A stretch of 43,799 bases of DNA from Chryseobacterium sp. 39-10 (GCA_001898255.1 MKTK01000032.1:2874-46672); one strand, 5' to 3'. Positions 32,356-40,629 are shown, counted from the first letter of the stretch. A program made the numbers and translations. Notes: generated by a model not told the origin, from the letters alone.

Positions 32356-33069
32356 TTAAAAGGATTTGATGTTTTTCATAATGTTCTCGACCACCTGTTT
32401 GTCCCGATTCACATAGTATTGAAAGGCTCTTTTGTTTCGTAAGACTTTTGCCTTGATGTCCCGAATCTTTAAAAGCATATGGGTAGAATTTCTGCTCAGC
32501 GTCTTGACTTCTCCCAAGGCATAATCCAATAAAATCTTGCGCTCCGACTTTTCCATCTGGTTCATTGCCCCATAGGAAACCACAATCCCGACAATCAGCC
32601 TCGTCACCATTTGCAGATCATCCACAAACTGAACCTGTGAAGGCAGAACCGCGATGATGGAATAAGGTGCGGTACTGATTTCATGGATAATGGCTTGCTG
32701 GTTTTGGGTGATTTTCGTAATCTCCCTGCTCATCGCAATTCCTGTGGGAATCGCTTGAATGGCGAACGATACGATTCGAAGTCTGTCCTGAATTTTGGTC
32801 ACCTTGTCCTTGAAATTGTTCCACTGGGTTTTGTTGGCAGTTTCCACCGTGGCATTGGCAATTTGGTTTTTCCGCATCTCCTTCTGCCTCTCGTTTTCAT
32901 CCATCGTCGCCTTGATTTCTAGGTTCATCATCGGAAAGGATACGTTTTCCTGCTGCCAAGACGGCGTGGAGCCGCCACTGGATGAAGTGAGCACAAAATA
33001 AATCAGCAAGCCCCCAAACCCCCGAAGGGGGCTTTTTAAAGCGTTAATTATGGGATGTTTCATTTTCAT
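32356..33069 (-). CDS. Exported transfer-operon protein (2nd of the array) with repeat-derived N-terminus
   Basis: A 237-residue helical protein. The N-terminus (KSPLRGFGGLLIYFVLTSSSG) is encoded by a palindromic G/C-rich repeat (33008-33034) and acts as the hydrophobic export segment. The body has helical stretches (QWNNFKDKVTKIQDRLRI, MNQMEKSERKILLDYAL) and ends NRDKQVVENIMKNIKSF, the C-terminal motif shared with its neighbours. ATG at 33069 is used; another ATG lies two codons later. Function unknown; the operon position suggests a role in transfer. Confidence 0.65.
   Translation of the reverse strand: MKMKHPIINALKSPLRGFGGLLIYFVLTSSSGGSTPSWQQENVSFPMMNLEIKATMDENERQKEMRKNQIANATVETANKTQWNNFKDKVTKIQDRLRIVSFAIQAIPTGIAMSREITKITQNQQAIIHEISTAPYSIIAVLPSQVQFVDDLQMVTRLIVGIVVSYGAMNQMEKSERKILLDYALGEVKTLSRNSTHMLLKIRDIKAKVLRNKRAFQYYVNRDKQVVENIMKNIKSF
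33008..33034. repeat. REP-like palindromic repeat, unit 1 (inside a coding start)
   Basis: AAGCCCCC (33008-33015) and GGGGGCTT (33027-33034) are inverted, with an inner CCCCC-GAA-GGGGG hairpin (33019-33031). The unit encodes part of the N-terminus of the 32356-33069 protein. Confidence 0.7.
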
Positions 33070-33087
33070 CTTATTTTTTTACATTGT

Positions 33088-33109
33088 TCCCCTTTGGGGA
33101 CAGGGGCTA
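33088..33109. repeat. REP-like palindromic repeat, unit 2 (between two genes)
   Basis: TCCCC-TTT-GGGGA (33088-33100) followed by CAGGGGC. It fills most of the 37-bp gap between two array genes and abuts the TAG stop of the upstream gene. Confidence 0.7.
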
Positions 33110-33829
33110 GAAATTTCTTTTGTATCGGTTCATAATATTTTCTACAATTCCCTTGTCGGTATTGATGTATCCTGCAAATGGATTGATGGAGTTCCAGAAT
33201 CCCAAACGATTGGCTTTTTCCAGTCTTAACTTGATTGCCAGAAGCCAAAGCTTTAGGTTTTTGACATTCTCGGAAATGTTGTGCAATATCTTGTATCGGT
33301 CTCCCGCAGTGGCAAGGTTCAGCTCTCCCGAGGCGAGGATGTCGGAGACATCAGTCACTATTTTTATACTCTGTTCATAGGTTTTCTGTGAAGCCTTTAC
33401 CCCGAAAATGGCATATTGTGGATGTGCCGATGCCAACTGAACTACCTGCGATGAATAATTGTAGCATTTGTTGAGTTCCGAATAAATCTCCTTCACCTGG
33501 ATTCCGTTCTGCAAGGTTCCCGAAACTTCCTTCAGACCTTTCAGAATCTTATTCTGAATATCGTTGGCAACCACCATCTGGGTTCCCACCCACGCTTGGG
33601 CATCCTTCAGTTTGGAGGTTTCATCAATCACATCGTTCTGCTTGGCTTTCAAGTTTTCTGAATAGAGGATCATCGCCGCCGTTACCGTCGGGTCGATGTA
33701 GGTGTTTTGGGAGAAGCCCCATGTCCCCCAAAGGGGGAGAATCAACAGGAAAAGCCTCCTCCAAACCCTCCAAGAGAGGGAATTTATTGAAAGTCCCCTT
33801 TGGGGATTTTGGGGCTTATACTTTTTCAT
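33107..33829 (-). CDS. Exported transfer-operon protein (1st of the array) with repeat-derived N-terminus
   Basis: A 240-residue protein. Its first 42 residues (KPQNPQRGLS..., then RRLFLLILPLWGTWGFSQ) are encoded by two palindromic repeat units (33724-33738 and 33794-33806) and provide the signal peptide. The mature part is helical, contains SAHPQYAIF and LRLEKANR, and ends NTDKGIVENIMNRYKRNF. It is paralogous to the 31688-32353 gene. The stop codon TAG directly abuts a further palindromic repeat (33088-33109). The start overlaps the traG end by 14 bases. Confidence 0.7.
   Translation of the reverse strand: MKKYKPQNPQRGLSINSLSWRVWRRLFLLILPLWGTWGFSQNTYIDPTVTAAMILYSENLKAKQNDVIDETSKLKDAQAWVGTQMVVANDIQNKILKGLKEVSGTLQNGIQVKEIYSELNKCYNYSSQVVQLASAHPQYAIFGVKASQKTYEQSIKIVTDVSDILASGELNLATAGDRYKILHNISENVKNLKLWLLAIKLRLEKANRLGFWNSINPFAGYINTDKGIVENIMNRYKRNF
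33715..33818. repeat. REP-like palindromic repeats, units 3 and 4 (inside a coding start)
   Basis: TCCCCC-AAA-GGGGGA (33724-33738) and TCCCC-TTT-GGGGA (33794-33806), each flanked by GCCCC/GGGGC (33716-33720; 33811-33815), form an inverted pair about 56 bp apart. They encode the signal-peptide region of the 33107-33829 protein and overlap the end of traG. Confidence 0.7.
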
Positions 33830-36800
33830 ATTCCTCGTGTTTTTGGTTGATTAATTCTGAAAAATGGATATTTCGGTTTTCCAATTCCTGCGAGATGATT
33901 TTGAAGATATTTTGCCCTTTGTGCGTCTTCTTCATCATCCTGTAATAGGAAACCACCTTTTTGTCCAATGGCTTTTGATAAAGGTTGACGAGCGATACCA
34001 AGTTTTCAAGGCTGTCTCCGAAATTTTTCAAATCGCCTACAATTTTTTGCAAAGCCTCGTCGTAGTTTCCGTATTGTTGGACATAGTATTCGACTGCGGA
34101 TTTTTCTGGTTTTTCCGTGGTGTAGGTTAAATACTGCTCCAAGGAAACCTCATTGCCGTGCACTTCTCCTTTGGAACCCCGCTTCAGATAAAATTCCTTG
34201 AAACGGCTTCTTCCAAATTTGTTGTTCAAATTATTGATGGTGAAAATCTTGTTTTGTTCCACCTTGTTCAATGAAAGCAGTGATGCAATCTTGTCGAAGT
34301 TGTCCTTGAACTTGGTCTGATCCAGCAATATGAAGGTGTCCGAGTTATTAATAATACTGTCTTTTACGACGGCATTTCCGATGATGTCGTCCAATTCCTG
34401 GGTAACAACCACTGCTTCTCCCCAAAATTTCCGAACCGTCTTGTAGAGATAGAGAATATATCCGCCCATCAGTTTGCTGGCAATCGCCTTCCATGCTTCC
34501 TCGATGATGAGCGCCTTTCTTCGGTCTTTTCGGAGACGCATTTTCTGGATGAAGGTATCCATGATAATGAGTGTCACGATCGGAAACAGTTTCGGGTTGT
34601 CTTTCACATTGTCGATTTCAAAGACGATGAATGGTTCGTCAAAGAGCGTGTTGTCTGCACTTTCGTTGAGTGTCGTTCCATATCTTCCGCCTTTGTAGAA
34701 ATCCTTCAGCACGAACAAGAATGTCCTTAGATTAAATTCCTTTTCGGTGATGTGGTGTTTCTTATTGTTCAGGTAAAGGGGCAGAAATTTATCGCAGTAG
34801 TCATAGAATCCGTTGAAGGAAAGTTCTTTTGCCTCCAATTTTTCTTCGAGCTCCTTAATTTTCTTGATGATGGTTTTTCGGAAGGACTCGTTCCATTCTT
34901 CCGCCGTTTTCGGCTGCCTGATAATCTCGTTGGACTTGATGAGGATGAGTTGCGTCTCATTGTAGATTTTTCTCTTATCTTCATCGTTCAAGGTTTCATA
35001 AGCTTCGTAAACCTTGTAGAATTTTTCGCTGTCGTAATTCGGGTTGTTCATATTTTTGTCCGGATGATATTCGATGGCGAGTTTTCGGAAAGCCTCCTTA
35101 ATCTCGTCAGAACCTGCATCGAAAGCGATTCCCAAAATATCGTAATAGTTGTACTGTCCGTTCGACTGGTTCTCAAAATCTGAAATAATGTCTTCCTCGT
35201 GGATGTTGTATTTGTTCAGATAGAGAATGAGTTCCTCCGAGGTCTTATGCTCATACCACCTGGTTCCCGAATTGAAATATTGGTGGTAATACGACATCAG
35301 CACATTGTCCAAAATAGATTTTTGTGCGGACGACATCGTGGCATCGGGACCTTGCCAAATCAGGAAAATCAAATTGGTCAAAAATTCTATTTTTTCGATG
35401 TTGAACTCTTTCTTGTTCATCAAAAAAGGATTCATGGTGATTGGTTTTTCTTCAGTGTATTGGATGTATCTCCCGCCTTTGTATTTGCAGGTTCCCGAAT
35501 AGGAATCTCCCGTGTCCACAATGACCACGTCATAATTGTAGGTCAGGTATTGCTCAACGATATTGTTCATCAGGAAGGACTTTCCAGAACCTGACGGACC
35601 GAGGACAAACTTGTTTCGGTTGTTGATTCTTCCTGTCTTCATCGGCAAGTCCGCCGGATCAACTTTCAATGGAACGCCTTGTCGGTCGGTAAAACGCAGA
35701 TAAAAATTGGATTCCTCGTTCACGGGGTAACTTTCTTTAAAAAAAAAACACAAGGCCGCTTCGCTTGTCGTCATAAATAAATCGTATTCCCGAAGTTCCG
35801 TGGCATTGCCTGGAATGGCGGAGCGAAATAGTTCGAGCTGGTTGTAGGCGTTCTTGGAGACGATAATTCCTTTCGTAAAAAGCTTGTTCTCGATCATCGA
35901 CTGTATTCCTTCCATTTTTTCCAGTGTATGTGTTGAAAATATTAGGGAGAAATGGGCATTGACCACGAGTTGTCCGTCGATGGCGATATTGTGGAGAAGC
36001 GTTTGGATTTCTTCCGCAATAATGGCGTTGGATGGAGAGTTGTTTGCCGCCCCCTCGTGCTTCTTTTTCTTTTTGTCGAGTTCCCGCTGTTGTTGCGCCT
36101 GCAGAGGAATGGTGATGACCTGATTGTAGATGATGGTTTCGTAATCCTCCAATTCGTTGATGAAGGTGAAGTTGTCCACCGCCGTTTCCGAGGCTGCTCC
36201 GTTTCCTCCCAATATGGAAAAAGGATCTATTTCTGAAGGCAGGTCGATATTTTCGACATCCACATAGGAAATATTTTTGACGAAGCGGTTTCCGATTTGG
36301 AGATATTCGTTGGTACTTTTGATATTGTCAAAAACCGGGGTTTCCGTAAACTGCATCGACAATACACCCGAAATGTAGTATTCAAAATCTTTCTCATATA
36401 AAAATTGGGGTTCGCAACCGCTCTGCTTCAAGAGCATCAACACCTTTTGGCATTTGTCGCGAAGTTCCTTGTAACTTTTTTCGGAAAACTGGTAGTGCTT
36501 GTTTTTCTTCTTGAGTTTGTCGTCCACAATGTCCGTAAACAGGAGTACCGTTTCGATGGTTTTAAATAGTCTTCCGTCAAAATGCTCGGAGTATTTCTGC
36601 TGGAGGAACTGGTTGGAGGATTCGGCGGTATATCTCTTTTTGGAAAAGATGTCGAGTTTTTGAACGATTCTTCCTTCGCCAATAATGGATACGACTTGAT
36701 TCAGCACGGTATGGAAGTTCAGGTAGTTGTCTGGGTCGGCGGAATACTGTTCCACAATGTTCTTAATTCTGATGCCGATAATCGGATTCCCGTACTGTCC

Positions 36801-36890
36801 GAAGAGGACATCAAAATCCCATCCAAAATCCTTTCCGTAATCGTAGCCGATGAAGGGAATGTCAAATGCCTGTTTCTTTGTCTTTACCAT
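33816..36890 (-). CDS. traG: Conjugation ATPase TraG (VirB4-like) carrying an internal DnaJ J-domain
   Basis: A 1024-residue VirB4-type ATPase that energises the secretion channel; Bacteroides TraG is nearer 830. Walker A is GPSGSGKS (431-438) and Walker B is ALIIEEAW (793-800, Glu797/Glu798), followed by the VVVTQELDDIIGN motif (827-839). Between them, residues about 581-645 form a full J-domain: YYDILG (helix I), IKEAFRKLAIEY (helix II), HPD at 609-611, FYKVYEAYETL (helix III) and DEDKRKIYNE (helix IV). A Lys/Glu-rich helix follows (about 660-690). J-domains recruit and stimulate Hsp70 (DnaK). Reading is continuous. The start overlaps the traF end by 29 bases. Confidence 0.92.
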   Translation of the reverse strand: MVKTKKQAFDIPFIGYDYGKDFGWDFDVLFGQYGNPIIGIRIKNIVEQYSADPDNYLNFHTVLNQVVSIIGEGRIVQKLDIFSKKRYTAESSNQFLQQKYSEHFDGRLFKTIETVLLFTDIVDDKLKKKNKHYQFSEKSYKELRDKCQKVLMLLKQSGCEPQFLYEKDFEYYISGVLSMQFTETPVFDNIKSTNEYLQIGNRFVKNISYVDVENIDLPSEIDPFSILGGNGAASETAVDNFTFINELEDYETIIYNQVITIPLQAQQQRELDKKKKKHEGAANNSPSNAIIAEEIQTLLHNIAIDGQLVVNAHFSLIFSTHTLEKMEGIQSMIENKLFTKGIIVSKNAYNQLELFRSAIPGNATELREYDLFMTTSEAALCFFFKESYPVNEESNFYLRFTDRQGVPLKVDPADLPMKTGRINNRNKFVLGPSGSGKSFLMNNIVEQYLTYNYDVVIVDTGDSYSGTCKYKGGRYIQYTEEKPITMNPFLMNKKEFNIEKIEFLTNLIFLIWQGPDATMSSAQKSILDNVLMSYYHQYFNSGTRWYEHKTSEELILYLNKYNIHEEDIISDFENQSNGQYNYYDILGIAFDAGSDEIKEAFRKLAIEYHPDKNMNNPNYDSEKFYKVYEAYETLNDEDKRKIYNETQLILIKSNEIIRQPKTAEEWNESFRKTIIKKIKELEEKLEAKELSFNGFYDYCDKFLPLYLNNKKHHITEKEFNLRTFLFVLKDFYKGGRYGTTLNESADNTLFDEPFIVFEIDNVKDNPKLFPIVTLIIMDTFIQKMRLRKDRRKALIIEEAWKAIASKLMGGYILYLYKTVRKFWGEAVVVTQELDDIIGNAVVKDSIINNSDTFILLDQTKFKDNFDKIASLLSLNKVEQNKIFTINNLNNKFGRSRFKEFYLKRGSKGEVHGNEVSLEQYLTYTTEKPEKSAVEYYVQQYGNYDEALQKIVGDLKNFGDSLENLVSLVNLYQKPLDKKVVSYYRMMKKTHKGQNIFKIISQELENRNIHFSELINQKHEEYEKV

Positions 36891-37176
36891 CTTTTAAAAA
36901 TCTTTTGTTGTTGAGTTTTTTTGGAAAAATGAATATCTGGTCAAAATTTTTGGTCTTGTCGTAGAGTCCGTTTTTGTCCTGCTTCTTGAAAATGAGGTAG
37001 ACACCTCCTGCGGTTACCAATAAACCTAATAATGAACCCAGCAATCCGAATTTGGATAAGATGAGTGCCGCAACCACACCTGCGCCGATGACGGCTACCG
37101 CATAAATGATGTATTTGCCTTTGAGTCCGAAGAATACAAGGGGTTTTTTGAGCCCCTTGTACAGGTAGTATCCCAT
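36862..37176 (-). CDS. traF: Conjugative transposon protein TraF (DUF4133)
   Basis: A 104-residue protein with the TraF/DUF4133 pattern: short basic N-terminus MGYYLYKGLKKPLVFFGLKG, two adjacent membrane segments (about 22-40, IIYAVAVIGAGVVAALIL, and 45-62, GLLGSLLGLLVTAGGVYLIF) and a basic tail. It corresponds in size and place to VirB3 of other type IV systems. ATG at 37176 is one base after the traE stop; a TTG at 37185 is the alternative. Confidence 0.82.
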   Translation of the reverse strand: MGYYLYKGLKKPLVFFGLKGKYIIYAVAVIGAGVVAALILSKFGLLGSLLGLLVTAGGVYLIFKKQDKNGLYDKTKNFDQIFIFPKKLNNKRFLKDGKDKETGI

Positions 37177-37177
37177 C

Positions 37178-37501
37178 TTAAGCAAAGAATGCGGTTACAA
37201 ATTCCGGAACCACGATAAGGAAGATCATCGCACCGCCGTAGCCGAGGATTTCTTTGTTGACATCCTGGTCGCCGTTCGTCCATTTGTTGTACACCCTCAA
37301 TCCTCCGATAAATCCTACGAGTCCACCGACTGCCTTTAATATCAGCTTGATGGGGTCCCAATAGTCCTTAATGTCGGAAGCGGCATTGGAGATGGCGGTC
37401 GCTCCGCCCTGCGCAAGCATCGGGGTCATTGCCAGCATCACCAAGGCAAGGGTTAGAACTTTCTTTTTTGTCACGTTTTTTCTGATAAAATTTTTCATCA
37501 T
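37178..37501 (-). CDS. traE: Conjugative transposon protein TraE (DUF4134, VirB2-like)
   Basis: A 107-residue protein with a signal segment (VLTLALVMLAMTPMLAQGG) and two hydrophobic segments (KLILKAVGGLVGFIGGLRVY; YGGAMIFLIVVPEFVTAFF) separated by YNKWTNGDQDVNKEI. This is the classic TraE/DUF4134 layout and is taken to be the pilin-like VirB2 analogue. The first codons are MM, so the start could be one codon later. It lies 36 bases after the previous gene and immediately before traF. Confidence 0.87.
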   Translation of the reverse strand: MMKNFIRKNVTKKKVLTLALVMLAMTPMLAQGGATAISNAASDIKDYWDPIKLILKAVGGLVGFIGGLRVYNKWTNGDQDVNKEILGYGGAMIFLIVVPEFVTAFFA

Positions 37502-37537
37502 TTTTAAAATTTAGGTTAGTTATGTATGGTAAATTGG

Positions 37538-38071
37538 TTAAATCGTCGAGTGGTAAACCTTTTGTCCCTCAATATTGTCCACCAGTTTTACGTTGGTTTC
37601 AGAAAGGTTGACAAATTCTTTCCATTGGTCTTTCTTGCTCTGTGCATCATTTTTTTTCTTGGAAACTATTGGCTCAATAATTTCTGGCTTTTTGCTGATT
37701 TCCGTTTGCTGTGGCGGATTTTCATGGTGTTTGGTTTCGGGCTGTTTTGAGCTGGTCCCATCCAAATCCTCTTCCTCTTCAAATCGTTTCCTCAATTCTT
37801 CCAAACTGGGATTGTCTTCAAAATTGTTCTGTCTTTGAATCGGAATGGGTTCGCTTTTTAGGAATGATTTCGGGGTTTTGAGATTTTCCACATCCTCGAT
37901 GCCGATCAAGGTGGGTTCCTCATTCTCCGCCTGTGCAAAGTCGCCGAGTGAGTATTCTTCTGCAACATCGGTCTGAACGGTTTTCTCTTTTTTTAGGAAA
38001 AGGTCGTAGACGATATTTCCGGCATAGTACAGAAAGTAGGCTCCTAAAAGGATGAGTGAGTATTTTAACAT
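37538..38071 (-). CDS. Membrane-anchored accessory protein between traA and traE
   Basis: A 177-residue protein with an N-terminal membrane anchor (MLKYSLILLGAYFLYYAGNIVYDLF) and a long acidic, Pro/Gln/Lys-rich, probably disordered cytoplasmic or periplasmic tail. A short ordered C-terminus (WKEFVNLSETNVKLVDNIEG) may be functional. In Bacteroides elements traB-traD occupy this place, but I see no clear similarity to them. Part of the transfer region by position. A 62-bp gap to traA holds no clear promoter. Confidence 0.55.
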   Translation of the reverse strand: MLKYSLILLGAYFLYYAGNIVYDLFLKKEKTVQTDVAEEYSLGDFAQAENEEPTLIGIEDVENLKTPKSFLKSEPIPIQRQNNFEDNPSLEELRKRFEEEEDLDGTSSKQPETKHHENPPQQTEISKKPEIIEPIVSKKKNDAQSKKDQWKEFVNLSETNVKLVDNIEGQKVYHSTI

Positions 38072-38133
38072 AATGTATTGATTTGAGGTTTGTGGTTTAT
38101 GGATTATTTTTTTCTTGTCTCTTTTGTCTCTCG

Positions 38134-38787
38134 TTAAAGCGCAACTTTTTTGACCTCGCTGATCTGCTGTATAATTTCGTCGAACGGCTTCTTTACGGCG
38201 TATTTTTGCTCGTAGGTGAGTTTTCTCGTGTCGATGGTTTGGAGGCAGTTTCTCTTGAACACGGGATTTTCTAGTAGAGTTCCGTATTTTGCCAACTCGA
38301 TATCCATTTCCTTTTGGTTGAGATATTTGTAGCCCTTGTCGTATTTGGAGCGGATGAAGATTCTTTCCGCCTCGCTTTCCAACAAACCCAGAAGATTTTT
38401 GAATACCAAGGTTGATTTTACGGACACATCGGAATACTCAAAGGGAATGATGATGAAGTCGCTGTACACCAAAACATCGCTGTATCTCTGGTCCAGTGTT
38501 CCCGCCAGATCGAACAGGAACAGGTCTTTGCTTTCTTTCAGGTCGACAACCTGTTCCAAGTCCTCGAAAGGCGGCTCATCGTCATCTTCGCCAATGACTT
38601 CCACCTCGTAGAGTTTGGGCAGTTCCGAGTCCGCATCCTCCCTCCATTTGTTGAAGAAGGATTTTTGGTAGTCGAAATCAAACACCTTGATCTTCCTTGT
38701 AGAAATTCTGGAGAGATAGTTGGCGAATGCGATGGCGAGGGTGGTTTTCCCTGTTCCGCCTTTTTGGGTGGCAAATGTGATGATCAT
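38134..38787 (-). CDS. traA: ParA/MinD-like ATPase TraA
   Basis: A 217-residue ParA-family ATPase with the deviant Walker A KGGTGKTT (residues 9-16, signature Lys9), VFDFDYQKS (Walker A' region) and LFLFDLAGTLD (Walker B region). At the start of the Bacteroidetes transfer region this is called TraA. Related ParA proteins position DNA or secretion complexes, and its exact role in transfer is not settled. It starts 2 bases after the relaxase stop. Confidence 0.82.
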   Translation of the reverse strand: MIITFATQKGGTGKTTLAIAFANYLSRISTRKIKVFDFDYQKSFFNKWREDADSELPKLYEVEVIGEDDDEPPFEDLEQVVDLKESKDLFLFDLAGTLDQRYSDVLVYSDFIIIPFEYSDVSVKSTLVFKNLLGLLESEAERIFIRSKYDKGYKYLNQKEMDIELAKYGTLLENPVFKRNCLQTIDTRKLTYEQKYAVKKPFDEIIQQISEVKKVAL

Positions 38788-38789
38788 TC

Positions 38790-40259
38790 TTATGTTCTTT
38801 TTTTATTTTTGCGTCTTTTTCTTAACTCTTCTTCGGCAGGGTCTCTCCCTGTTCCTCCCGACGGTTTGGTGAATTGGAAAATCAGGTCGTCTATGGTTCT
38901 ATCCAGTTCCTTGGAAAGATTTTCATCTCTACTTTCCGGTGTCAATTCTTTGCTTGGATTGAGGAATTTTTGATAGGCATTCTCTCCAATTAAGTTTTCC
39001 AATGAACCCACATAATGCAGTTTGGAGTGGACGGCATAATATTTTCCATCTTCCGATTTTATGAGGTGGACATCCTTGTTATTCTGTGTTTCGACATAAT
39101 CCTTTACCTCGTTTTTTATGGCGTTGAAAACCTCCCTGTTCTTTATTTTCTTAGACTCGAAAAGCATAAATTCTATTATAGCGTTTTCGGGATTCTGGCG
39201 TTTCAGATGCTCCATTAATATTTGTTTTGAAAAACTGTCCGCCAGATTATAGTCCTTTAGACTTTCAAAAAGTTTCTTGTCAATTTTCTCATCGGTCATC
39301 TCAAACAGGTCGTCCATCTTCATGATCTCACTTCCCTTGAACACCTTTCCCGATTTGTGGTCGATGATGCTGTATCCGAAGGGTTTCTGTCCGTCCTTGT
39401 GGTGGAAGACCACATCCAGTCCGTAGATGTCCCGCAATTTTTTCTGGAGCTCGCTCTCGAACTCTATCTTGGGTTTCCAATGGTCGCTGTGCCTTTCTTC
39501 CGGTAGCAGTGATTCCTGCGCCCTTCTGTCCTCTACCTTGAAGACTTTATTGGAACAGAGGTCTTTGTATTTGCTCAAAATGGCTTTCAGCTGTCTCATT
39601 CGTCCGTTGTCCGAATTGGGGGTAAAACTGATTTGGTTACCGTGGATGGTTTTAAGTTTTACCCCGTTCTTCAGAATGGAAAAGTCATTTTCATCATTTG
39701 TGTCTTTAGTTAGTTTGAACCCGCTTCTTTCAAGCAGGAGTTCCAGTTGGCTGAGTGAAGCAATTTGATAGTTTAGCAGTTTTTCTAATTTTTCCTCGGA
39801 ACTTACTCCGTATCGTTTTTCTAGTGTATCTGCCAATGCTTTTTGGGCTTTCAAGCGTTCGTAACTGTCGTTGATTTTCTTTCCGGTCTGCTTGTCAACC
39901 CTTGTGGAGACGATATGGACGTGGTTGTTCTCGGTGTCGCTGTGGTAAACAACTATGAACGGCTGTTTTCCGTAGCCCATTTCCTGCATGAAGTCTTTGG
40001 CGATTTCGGTGATTTCTTCCTTGCCATGATTCTGATATTTTGCAGAAATGACGGCGTGGAACTGTGGTTTCTTTACCTTCTCATTTTTTGAAATGGATTT
40101 GAAGTAGTCCCGAACCTGCTCCGGACTGCTTTCCCCATTGATGAAGGAGGGAAAGTTTTTCATCAGCATCAGTTCTCCTGTTCCTTTCTCCATCTTTTTG
40201 TCGTTGTACTGAACGCCGTGAAAATCCGAGCCTGAAGCAGGAATAATCTTGACAATCAT
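38790..40259 (-). CDS. mobB: Relaxase (MobB-type mobilization nuclease)
   Basis: A 489-residue DNA-nicking protein that cleaves oriT and pilots the strand. The HUH-type triad lies in YHSDTENNHVHIVSTR (His106, His113, His115). A candidate catalytic Tyr18 lies in HGVQYNDKK. The conserved FHAVISA segment is at about 67-73. The C-terminal half is helical with charged ends (EEELRKRRKNKKRT). This matches Bacteroidetes MobB-type relaxases. The ATG overlaps the mobA stop as ATGA, a sign of coupled translation. Confidence 0.87.
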   Translation of the reverse strand: MIVKIIPASGSDFHGVQYNDKKMEKGTGELMLMKNFPSFINGESSPEQVRDYFKSISKNEKVKKPQFHAVISAKYQNHGKEEITEIAKDFMQEMGYGKQPFIVVYHSDTENNHVHIVSTRVDKQTGKKINDSYERLKAQKALADTLEKRYGVSSEEKLEKLLNYQIASLSQLELLLERSGFKLTKDTNDENDFSILKNGVKLKTIHGNQISFTPNSDNGRMRQLKAILSKYKDLCSNKVFKVEDRRAQESLLPEERHSDHWKPKIEFESELQKKLRDIYGLDVVFHHKDGQKPFGYSIIDHKSGKVFKGSEIMKMDDLFEMTDEKIDKKLFESLKDYNLADSFSKQILMEHLKRQNPENAIIEFMLFESKKIKNREVFNAIKNEVKDYVETQNNKDVHLIKSEDGKYYAVHSKLHYVGSLENLIGENAYQKFLNPSKELTPESRDENLSKELDRTIDDLIFQFTKPSGGTGRDPAEEELRKRRKNKKRT

Positions 40260-40606
40260 TTTGCGAGCATTTCATAGATCTTTTCGAAGATTTGGTTTTG
40301 CTGCTTCTTCAATTTGGCGATTTCTGAAAGCTTTGCGGTGAAGTTTTTCAGTTCTGATTCCGAAATAAACTTTTGTCCGTTTGCAATTTTCGCTACCTGG
40401 TTGATGTTGGTCTCTATCTTGATGAAGACGTTGTCTTGTTTTTCAATGAACGCCAGTATCTGTCTTCTTTCGTTGTCTAAAATTCTGTTCTCAACTGATG
40501 CCGTCAGTAAGTCGGTCAATGTGAGGTTTCTGTCTTTGCATATTTTTTTCCAGTCCTGTTTTTTGGTTTTGGATATTCTGAATTTTATGTAGTCTTCTTT
40601 TTCCAT
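40256..40606 (-). CDS. mobA: MobA-like mobilization accessory protein (RHH type)
   Basis: A 116-residue protein: N-terminal KFRISKTKKQDWKKICKDRN with the features of a ribbon-helix-helix DNA-binding domain (residues about 7-45), followed by a helical region with NINQVAKIANG, the usual Bacteroidetes mobilization-protein motif. It binds near oriT and helps the relaxase. It overlaps the relaxase start by 4 bases (ATGA). Confidence 0.8.
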   Translation of the reverse strand: MEKEDYIKFRISKTKKQDWKKICKDRNLTLTDLLTASVENRILDNERRQILAFIEKQDNVFIKIETNINQVAKIANGQKFISESELKNFTAKLSEIAKLKKQQNQIFEKIYEMLAK

Positions 40607-40629
40607 TAAGGACTTTGTTGAATCATCAA

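Noticed and set aside
33008..33818. Insertion sequence or complete transposon
   Set aside because: No transposase frame lies between the palindromes; the genes are exported helical proteins and the repeats look like REP-type units only.
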